DNA from: Candidatus Altimarinota bacterium
GTDB lineage: Bacteria; Patescibacteriota; Gracilibacteria; BD1-5; UBA6164
Assembly (NCBI GenBank): GCA_020631575.1
Contig: JAHDGX010000014.1
Coordinates: 1-6,613 of the forward strand
DNA length: 6,613 bases
Direction: 5' to 3'
Shown here: positions 1 through 5,809 of the stretch, in pieces
How the letters are laid out: every line of letters starts with the position of its first letter
Position numbering within the stretch: position 1 is the first letter of the stretch
Translations under genes and position numbers: made by a program
Notes under the pieces: generated by a model
Seen by the model: only the letters and a program-made list of their open reading frames with translations
Told to the model about the DNA's origin: nothing
The model's database searches: none

Positions 1-2
1 TT

Positions 3-86
3 ATCTACCTCAACGAAGATCTCGAAGGAAGATCTGGTCTCTCAAAAGGTGATAAACTCATTGCTGGAAGTGATTTAATGAAGTAA
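3..86 (+). CDS. C-terminal fragment of an unidentified protein, possibly an efflux periplasmic adaptor (HlyD/RND type)
   Basis: This is the last 27 codons of a gene that begins before the window. The frame ends in TAA at 84-86 and a strong terminator follows 14 bp later, which supports a real gene end. The visible tail contains GLSKGDKLIAGSDLMK. A Gly-Leu-x-x-Gly-Asp-x-hydrophobic-hydrophobic pattern near the C-terminus is common in membrane-fusion/periplasmic adaptor proteins of ABC and RND exporters, usually as GLxxGDxVV. That match is suggestive only, because 27 residues cannot establish a family. The other two + frames also stay open for a short distance (with UGA sense, to stops near 54 and 78), but their residue composition looks less protein-like. 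The product name should be treated as a guess. Confidence 0.55.
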   Translation: MYLNEDLEGRSGLSKGDKLIAGSDLMK

Positions 87-100
87 AAATATTCTCTAAT

Positions 101-130
101 AAAAAAGACTGATCTCAATCAGTCTTTTTT
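101..130. terminator. Bidirectional rho-independent terminator
   Basis: A perfect stem GACTGAT (107-113) / ATCAGTC (118-124) closes a 4-nt loop CTCA. It is flanked by A6 on the left and T6 on the right, so the paired region extends to 13 bp. On either strand the hairpin is followed by a U-tract. It lies between two convergent genes ending at 86 (+) and 140 (-), which is where one shared terminator would be expected. Confidence 0.92.
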
Positions 131-139
131 ATTTTTTAA

Positions 140-997
140 TTATGAGGTTAAAGCTCTATGATTTAGATTCTGGATCCCCTTTCATACAACAGTAAAATCT
201 ACTCATCTATCTGATATTTGGTATGCATTACAGTTTTGTCCATCGGCTTGAAGATCAGCACATAAGTAAATTCCATCCTCTAATCATAATACACCTTTAA
301 AGAAAGCAGCTTGGAGCTCAGGAGATTTAATTTTAATTTCTTTTAGCCAGTCTAGTACATGAATAAAATCCGTTGATGTTACTAGTGAATAATCTAATCA
401 ATTAAAGGACATAATTGAAGTCCATGATTTACTTTGAAGTTCTTCAGGTAAAATTAACGGAAAAATTGCTTTAGTTTGTCATTTTAATTCGATTGTAATA
501 CAACGTCTATCTTTGTCAAAAGTATAACCACAATTATTTACGAAATCAAGAGGCATACCTCAAAACATCTGTTCACATTTTTTCCCAAATCTTTGTAACT
601 TTTGTTCAAAAGAGAGCTTTCTAGTCGATGCCGTGAGTTCAACTCAATCGTTAACAGCTTCAATTGTATCATCCATAACTCAAATCACATCTTTATTTAA
701 TTCTTTTTCTTGAGCTATTTCAGCCTGAGCCTTTACAATTTGAAACAAGAGGTATGTCCTAGGTTCTTCTGGTAATTCTGATATTTCTAATATTAAATCT
801 GTGTTTAACATTAAATTTATATCTCATGAATCTATAAAAGCCTTTATAAATTTATCACATACTGACACATATGGTCTCTCATTTCAAAGGTTCCATTTCT
901 GCTGTAATACATTGTAAATTTCTGAAATATAACCCGAAAGTAGTTCAAGGTTTTGATTATGTTCTGAACCAGTTATATTTTTTCTTGTAATAGCCAT
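140..997 (-). CDS. Hypothetical protein, 285 aa, family not recognised
   Basis: Read with UGA as Gly, this is a 285-codon frame from ATG (995-997) to TAA (140-142). It contains about ten in-frame TGA codons and nine ordinary GGN glycine codons, and no TAA or TAG, so a functional code-25 gene is likely. The N-terminus is MAITRKNITGSEHNQ. The first ~130 residues look mostly helical and acidic (for example LPEEPRTYLLFQIVKAQAEI), and the C-terminal half looks more alpha/beta, with short hydrophobic strands around CITIELKG, YSLVTSTDF and GIYLCADLQ. There is no signal peptide, membrane segment, Walker motif or clear metal-binding cluster. It lies alone behind its own promoter and ends at a shared terminator. 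TTA-rich, very AT-rich codon use differs somewhat from the cell-wall genes to the right. This may indicate acquired DNA, although its use of UGA shows it is adapted to this code. I assign no function. Confidence 0.8.
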
Positions 998-1025
998 TAA
1001 GTTTTTTTCAATATTTAACTTAATA

Positions 1026-1053
1026 AATATATAATAAAATATATATTTGTCAA
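1026..1053 (-). promoter_or_regulatory. Sigma70-type promoter of the 285-aa hypothetical gene
   Basis: On the minus strand, a perfect -35 TTGACA (1048-1053) and TATATT (1026-1031) are separated by 16 bp. Transcription would start near 1019, giving a leader of about 22 nt before the ATG at 997. The leader is A/T only near the start and has no Shine-Dalgarno sequence. The surrounding DNA is extremely AT-rich, so a chance -10 is possible, but the exact TTGACA supports the call. Confidence 0.6.
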
Positions 1054-1067
1054 CTATATTTATTTCC

Positions 1068-1095
1068 TTGAAATAAATTCCCTCTTCCCTATACT
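1068..1095 (+). promoter_or_regulatory. Orphan rightward promoter-like site inside repeat copy 1
   Basis: TTGAAA (1068-1073), a 16-bp spacer and TATACT (1090-1095) face right. The architecture matches the predicted ddl promoter (TTGCAA, 16 bp, TATACT) and lies in the duplicated segment. No + strand gene starts downstream: a transcript starting near 1102 would run antisense through the 249-aa minus-strand gene. It could be a decayed duplicate, a source of antisense RNA, or a binding site that only looks like a promoter. Confidence 0.4.
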
Positions 1096-1124
1096 AAAAA
1101 GTAATAATTTTTAGTATATTTTTT
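1088..1124. repeat. Near-palindromic repeat, copy 1
   Basis: This 37-bp segment matches copy 2 (1981-2016) with one 1-nt indel and three substitutions. It contains a perfect 10-bp inverted repeat ATACTAAAAA (1091-1100) / TTTTTAGTAT (1108-1117) around a 7-nt loop GTAATAA, followed by a T-run. Weaker similarity continues leftward to 1068 (21 of 29 positions). It could act as an operator or a duplicated promoter core. It is a poor terminator for the minus-strand gene beside it, because its T-run lies on the wrong side for that direction. Confidence 0.8.
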
Positions 1125-1130
1125 TTAAGC

Positions 1131-1880
1131 TTATATATTAAAAATATTCAACAGGGCATTTTTATATTCTATTTCCTTATTTATATCATCCGTCACTTCA
1201 AGAGTCGAAAAGGAAAGTTTATTTCTCTTGATATCACACAACATATATTTTGACTCTATAGTTCCATTTTTTAAATTGTCCATGGCTGCAGCATGAATGT
1301 CACTGTGAAACTCTTGAAGTAGTGAGATAATATCTAAGAGAATCCTAGCGCTCTTTATATCTCAATAACTTAATGATAGTTCATAGAGCTCTTTGTAGTG
1401 CTTTAGAATGTTTGATACTTGAAATACATTCATGATGAGTACGAGCTGAGAACATCTCCCAGTAGGAATATTCTTCAATACTTTTATTGCTCGACTTTTA
1501 AGTTTTGTAACTCTCTTGAGAGACTCAGTATACTCTGATTGCTCAATACACTTTATAATTGCTACAAAATCTTTATGACTCAGTAAGCTATTGTATGATG
1601 AAACATAACTATCAGCAAGGAGATAATTTTCTACATAATCGTCCTCAAAAATAGAATCGATATCAATATCTCTATTATTTTCAATATCTCAGATAATATC
1701 TCGGAGAAACTTTATAATTCTCTTTGCTATAGAAGAACTATCATTTTCTAAGTCTCACAATATTTTCTGCAACTGAGGGAGTGTTTTTGTCTTCTCAGAT
1801 TCTGAGAGAGTAGATTTTTTTCCTGAAAATATAATGAGTTTTTTTGCTATTTCATAGAGCTGTTTTTGTGAATGAGCCAT
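1131..1880 (-). CDS. Hypothetical helical protein, 249 aa, family not recognised
   Basis: The frame runs from ATG (1878-1880) to TAA (1131-1133), with three in-frame TGA codons read as Gly. The product is predicted soluble and almost wholly alpha-helical: N-terminus MAHSQKQLYEIAKKLIIF, charged helices, an acidic patch near residues 64-81 (GDIENNRDIDIDSIFEDD), and a C-terminal half with repeated amphipathic helices such as KSARILLDIISLLQEFH. A basic stretch near 120-137 (KRVTKLKSRAIKVLK) could contact nucleic acid or simply be a helix surface. The composition is rich in Ile, Leu, Lys, Ser and Asp and poor in Gly and Pro. I see no signal peptide, membrane helix or catalytic motif, and no family is recognised; a TPR/PhoU-like helical fold is only an impression. 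It has its own promoter, is transcribed away from ddl, and is flanked on both sides by copies of a 57-bp repeat, suggesting that it was inserted there. Confidence 0.78.
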
Positions 1881-1915
1881 GGATAGGTTTTGGATATATA
1901 TATTGTATGCATAAA

Positions 1916-1944
1916 AGTATACTCTGATTTTAGGAAACTATCAA
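1916..1944 (-). promoter_or_regulatory. Sigma70-type promoter of the 249-aa hypothetical gene
   Basis: On the minus strand, TTGATA (1939-1944), exactly 17 bp, then TATACT (1916-1921). Each box is one mismatch from consensus with ideal spacing. The predicted start near 1909 leaves a leader of about 28 nt before the ATG at 1880. The sequence just before the ATG (CCAAAACCTATCC) has no Shine-Dalgarno match. Confidence 0.72.
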
Positions 1945-1960
1945 ATCAAAAGAAATATGA

Positions 1961-1988
1961 TTGCAATGATTACTGACTTGCCTATACT
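1961..1988 (+). promoter_or_regulatory. Predicted promoter of the ddl-hydrolase-murF operon
   Basis: TTGCAA (1961-1966), a 16-bp spacer and TATACT (1983-1988) precede the ddl ATG at 2017. The expected start near 1995 gives a leader of about 22 nt with no Shine-Dalgarno sequence, the same leader style as the two minus-strand genes. The -10 lies within repeat copy 2, so a protein binding the palindrome would be expected to block this promoter. The -35 is only 4/6, but the same two-box arrangement recurs at copy 1. Confidence 0.55.
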
Positions 1989-2016
1989 AAAACTAATAAT
2001 TTTTAGCATAGTTTTT
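1981..2016. repeat. Near-palindromic repeat, copy 2, abutting the ddl start
   Basis: This 36-bp copy of the 1088-1124 repeat ends immediately before the ddl ATG. Its inverted repeat TATACTAAAA (1983-1992) / TTTTAGCATA (2001-2010) has one A-C mismatch relative to the perfect hairpin of copy 1. It contains the predicted ddl -10 and most of the ddl leader, so its hairpin could form in the 5' end of the mRNA or its palindrome could be a repressor site. Confidence 0.8.
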
Positions 2017-3219
2017 ATGAATATTTGAGTCGTTTTTGGATCGAGGAGCGCGGAGCATGATGTGAGTATCACAAGCGCATACGCTATCATGTCTGGCCTG
2101 AGAAAACAGACTGATCACAAGGTATTTCCTATATACATCACCAGAGAGTGACAATGGATTCATGATCCTGCCTTTGCTGAGATAAATGCCTTTACTACTT
2201 TTGATGCAGAGAATTATAAAAATACTCACTTCAACATAGATTTTTCTAAATCTAAGCAGTTATGTTTTACGCAGGTTTCATGAGGAATGTTTTGAAAAAA
2301 AGTATCAGCTGAGCTAGACTTTATATTTCCTATTCTCCACGGAATGAATGGGGAGGACGGAACGATTCAAGGTATTTTTGATATGCTACAGGTTCCATAT
2401 ATGGGGCCATCAGTTCAGGGATCAGCTGTTGGAATGAATAAAATTGTGATGAAAAAAGTTTTTGCAAAGCTTGATATACCTCTTGTTCCATACATCGAGC
2501 TTAAAAAACGAAATAATACATTTCTTGAGGAGTTCACCCAAAGCTCAAAAGACTTTTCAGATAGTCTATCAAGTCAGTGAGAATCAAGTGTAGAATCTCT
2601 ATGAGCTGCTCTTATTGTAAAACCGGCAAATCTTGGAAGTTCTATAGGTATCTCAAGAGTAGAAGATATAGAGTGACTTAAAAATGCTATAGAAATAGCT
2701 TCTCACTATGATAATGATATTATGGTAGAAAAATGTGTCCCAAACCTTATGGAACTCAATTGTAGCGTCTCAGAGGTGAATGGAGAAGTAGTTACTACTG
2801 TTGTAGAGCAGCCAATAGGATCTACAGAATTTCTCTCTTTTGAAGAAAAATACGTAGCAGATGATGGTGGAACGATGCAAGGACTCAAAAATAGAGTAAA
2901 AATACCTGCTGAGATAGAACCAAAGCTCTCTGAGAGAATACAAAATTACTGTAAAGTTATCTATGAAAATCTTTTCTGTAAATGAGGAGCTCCAAGAATA
3001 GATTTTCTTTATGACAGAGCATCGTGAGAACTGTATGTAAACGAAATTAATACTATTCCATGAGCGCTCCAAATTCATCTCTGGGAAAAATCAGGATATC
3101 CAGTAGGAGACTTTCTTCAAAATCTCATAGATACAGGAGTACAAAAATCACTCGAAAGAAAGGTAAACATAGATTTTGAATCAAATATTATTGGACACAC
3201 TATAGCTTTTACAAAATAG
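2017..3219 (+). CDS. ddl: D-alanine--D-alanine ligase (Ddl)
   Basis: A cytoplasmic ATP-grasp enzyme joining two D-Ala with ATP hydrolysis to give the dipeptide used in peptidoglycan precursors. It has 400 residues, somewhat longer than the usual 300-370. Motifs in order: N-terminal GSRSAEHDVSITSA (8-21) with Glu13; HGMNGEDGTIQG (108-119), the family signature; VPYMGPS (126-132); the ATP-grasp Lys202 and GSSIGIS loop (207-213) with the catalytic Ser; EEKY (276-279), whose Tyr corresponds to E. coli DdlB Tyr216 and favours D-Ala over D-lactate; and the metal-binding R-x-D (Arg327, Asp329) with NEINTIPG (342-349; Glu343, Asn345). Ten in-frame TGA codons encode Gly, including the Gly of INTIPG. 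Residues ~163-196 are a polar, Ser-rich insertion that explains part of the extra length. The ATG at 2017 puts the GSRSAEHD motif at the normal distance from the N-terminus. It is first in an operon with a hydrolase gene and murF. Confidence 0.96.
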
Positions 3220-3220
3220 T

Positions 3221-3973
3221 ATGGAAAAAAAACAGCTTCTTATTCAAGGTAAGATTCTTTCTTATTACCAAGGATGAAATACAGAAAAGCAATGAGTTCT
3301 GGTATTTCTTCACGGCTGGATGCAAAATGGTACATCTTTTAAAGATATTTTTGAAAATCTAGAAAAGAAAAATGTTCCTTATATATCTTTTGATCTTCCA
3401 GGGTTCGGATCTTCCGGCTTACTTCATAATACTATGACTATAGATGATTACGCAAATCATATTGTAGCAGGGGTAGAGAAGCTCTGACTCAAAAACTCAG
3501 TATTAATCTGACATTCTTTCTGAGGGAAAACTATTCTAAATATCCAAAAAAAGTATACAAATATAGATAAAATAGTACTTATCTGCTCTGCTGGAGTGAG
3601 AAAGATGATGCCAGAATACAAAAAAATCATTATTAAAACAGGAAAGATACTCTTATCTCTTCCAGGTTTCAGAATCATTTGAGAGCGAGTGAAATCTGGA
3701 CTCTCTTCTCCTGATTATAAAAACGCAGGTAAGATGGAGGACATATTTAGAAATGCAATAGCGCAGGATTATACTCCTCAAATGAAATCGATACGTAAAC
3801 CATGTCTTCTCATATGGTGAGAGAGTGATGATCAAACCCCTCTCTCAGATGGAAAATACATGAATGAAAACATTCAAAATTCAGAGCTGAAAGTACTTAA
3901 GTGATCACACTTTGTACATCAAGAGAAGGCTCGAGAGATTACAAATATGATATTAGATTTTATAAGAAAATAA
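3221..3973 (+). CDS. Alpha/beta-hydrolase fold protein, 250 aa
   Basis: The complete catalytic layout of the family is visible: the oxyanion-hole HGW (31-33) after strand VLVFL; FDLPGFGSSG (57-66); the nucleophile elbow GHSFGG (97-102) with Ser99; LLIWGESDDQTP (196-207) with the likely acid Asp203; and GSHFVHQEK (228-236) with His230. Eight TGA codons read as Gly, two of them in the elbow (Gly97 and Gly101), so standard-code translation would destroy the gene. There is no signal peptide, so it is probably cytoplasmic. The ATG lies 1 nt after the ddl TAG and the gene ends 1 nt before murF, so it is presumably co-transcribed and perhaps translationally coupled with both. Family membership is clear, but the substrate is not. 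The position suggests a role tied to the cell envelope (for example an esterase or amidase acting on an envelope or lipid intermediate), which is inference from context only. Confidence 0.92.
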
Positions 3974-3974
3974 T

Positions 3975-5360
3975 ATGATCCCGAAAAACCTACTACTCGC
4001 TTTCCAGCTTGAAAACTATATGAATATGCGTTTTCTAAGGTTCATATATACGCATCCTAAATTTTGGATATTCTGATCTAAAAGGCAGAAAGTTGAATAC
4101 ACCAGTAAGGCTAGGCTTATATTAATTCTTGCAATACTCCTATGTATCTTTGATGTAGGAGCAAGTATATACTTTATGTCATGAATAGCTGAAAAACTTT
4201 CTATTATCGCTGTAATAGTCTTTTTTCCTCTTTATTTTGTGATTTCAAATATCATCATTAGTCCACTTGATAGCTTTCTCAAAAAAAGAATCATAACAAA
4301 GGCTACTAAGAAGATGCAAGAACTCCATAATCTTCAAGTAATTGCTATTACTGGAAGTTATGGAAAAACAACTACAAAGGAAATACTTGCAACAATACTC
4401 TCTGAAAGCTTTCACGTACTCGCAACGCAAGGAACAAAGAATACTCCACTATGAATATCTCGGCTTATACTCTCAGAGCTTACAGAAAATCACAAAGTAT
4501 TTATTGTAGAAATGTGAGCGTATGAGAAGTGAGATATAGCAGAGCTCTGTAGTATTGTATGACCAAACATATCTGTACTCACAGGAATTGCTCTCCAGCA
4601 TTTAGAGAGATTCAAATCCCTAGATAACATCATAGATGCTAAGTTTGAAATACTCGAATGTCTCGAGCCATGAGATTTTGCTGTTGTAGATAATAGTACT
4701 GAGTGAGTAAGAAAGGGATTAAATGAGAAAAAACTGCAAGTTACAAATATAAAGCAGGTAAGTAACAATATTCCATACAAGTACAAGGAGAATCTTTCCG
4801 GGATGATATTTGAAATTGGTGGACATGAGATACATACAAAACTTCTTGCAAACTATATAGGGCAGACACTCTCTATATGCTATGAAATCTCGAAATATCT
4901 CCATCAAGATATAAAGTATTTTAAAGCTTGATGTGAAAAGATCGATTTTGTAGAGCATAGGATGCAACTCATACATAACAAAAATTCTAACGTATATGTT
5001 ATAGACGATAGTTTCAATGGAAATTTAGAATGAATTAGATCAATTTTTTCTCTTATGGAACATGCTCCATTTTCTGGTAGAAAAGTGCTTATAGCTTGAG
5101 GGATTGTAGAGCTCGGAAAGGAAACTGAATCTGTACATCTAAAACTTGGGAGGCAAATATCGAGTCTTGCAGATCTTGTACTTCTCGTTGAATGACCTGT
5201 CTGAAACGCACTCAAGAAGTGACTTTCTGCAGCTTGATATGTCGCAAGTAATATAAAAATGTATAAAACACCACTTGAGCTTCATGAGGACTTAATAAAC
5301 ATCACACAAAGTGGAGATATGATTATTTTTCAGAATGATCTGCCTGATCAGTATCTCTAA
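3975..5360 (+). CDS. murF: Membrane-anchored MurF-like Mur ligase (UDP-MurNAc-tripeptide--D-Ala-D-Ala ligase)
   Basis: An ATP-dependent Mur ligase of 461 residues, expected to add D-Ala-D-Ala, the Ddl product, to the UDP-MurNAc-peptide. Residues 1-46 form a basic juxtamembrane segment, followed by two predicted membrane helices (about 47-69 and 74-95). The ligase core follows: P-loop TGSYGKTTTKE (126-136); EMGAYEKGDIAEL (179-191); the central LTGIALQHLERFKS segment (202-215) and DAKFE (221-225); HRMQ (328-331); IDDSFNGN (343-350), the counterpart of DDxYNANP; and AGGIVELG (374-381) in the C-terminal domain. About fifteen TGA codons encode Gly. Classical MurF is soluble and has an N-terminal substrate-binding domain, which here is replaced by the membrane hairpin, so the assignment rests on core motifs plus the adjacent ddl. 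It could instead be another Mur-ligase-family enzyme. The first ATG is 1 nt after the preceding TAA; later ATGs at codons 16 and 18 are possible starts. The 3' end overlaps a minus-strand gene by 38 bp. Confidence 0.88.
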
Positions 5361-5808
5361 AACTCAGAAATCTAGAGAGTAGTGAGAAATAAAGAGGCAT
5401 ACATACAAGTATTCCTCAAATTACTAAATATATACTCATTGGGAAGAATACTACTAGGGCTGACTTGAGTAATATAATGCAAGATATACATCATAAAAAT
5501 GTGTCTCCAAGAGGAAAAGACATCTTTCGTCTCAGTATTTTTCATATAACAAATATATTGTAGAGAATGAGAAAATAGAAAAACATTCCATAGAGCAGTA
5601 TCTCAAAAGGAGCAGATATAAAGGGAAGAATCGAAAAAGCAAAAAATGGGAGTTCAAGGAAAAACCAGAAATGAAATACATATTCTCTCCCCTGCTGAGA
5701 AGTAAAAACCTTCCCATGAATATCTTTTATAGCTCTCTGCCAATAAGCAATTTTATAACTTATAGGGAGTGTGCTAAGGATTACAAGAAATATATATTCA
5801 AATCTCAT
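5323..5808 (-). CDS. Unidentified integral membrane protein, 161 aa
   Basis: The frame runs from ATG (5806-5808) to TAA (5323-5325), with three in-frame TGA codons read as Gly; under the standard code it would stop after 88 residues. Strongly hydrophobic stretches suggest about four or five membrane segments: ~3-20, 47-66, 67-89, 103-121 and 124-146. A polar loop around residues 21-46 (WQRAIKDIHGKVFTSQQGRE) and a polar tail (RDTDQADHSEK) would face solvent. An in-frame TAG two codons upstream of the ATG fixes the earliest ATG start. The gene begins 1 nt after the helicase stop, so it is probably co-transcribed with the helicase. Its last 38 bp overlap the end of convergent murF. I do not recognise the family. 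The polar loop followed by hydrophobic helices loosely recalls the N-terminal anchor of the neighbouring murF product, but this is too weak to name a function. Confidence 0.8.
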
Positions 5809-5809
5809 A

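Noticed and set aside
1088..1124. Rho-independent terminator for the 249-aa minus-strand gene
   Set aside because: The stem is almost pure A/T and its T-run lies on the + strand side, wrong for a minus-strand transcript. The same sequence recurs at the ddl start, where a terminator would make no sense.
1088..2016. CRISPR array or insertion sequence
   Set aside because: There are only two repeat units nearly 900 bp apart, and the enclosed gene has no transposase features or terminal inverted repeats beyond the small palindrome itself.
1993..2229. Minus-strand ORF of 78 aa, and similar minus-strand ORFs inside ddl and murF (2770-3078, 4490-4786, 4904-5215)
   Set aside because: They are antisense shadows of clearly recognisable genes, with low-complexity or Ser/Phe-rich translations and no family features.
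2344..3219. Several short separate ORFs or a decayed, frameshifted ddl
   Set aside because: All breaks are TGA in one constant frame, and glycine is conserved at recognisable motif positions. With code 25 it is a single intact 400-residue enzyme.
2017..5360. UGA read as tryptophan (code 4) or as selenocysteine
   Set aside because: The TGAs fall on invariant glycines (GHSFGG, INTIPG), TGG still encodes Trp at expected sites such as HGW and LLIWGE, and TGA is far too frequent for Sec.
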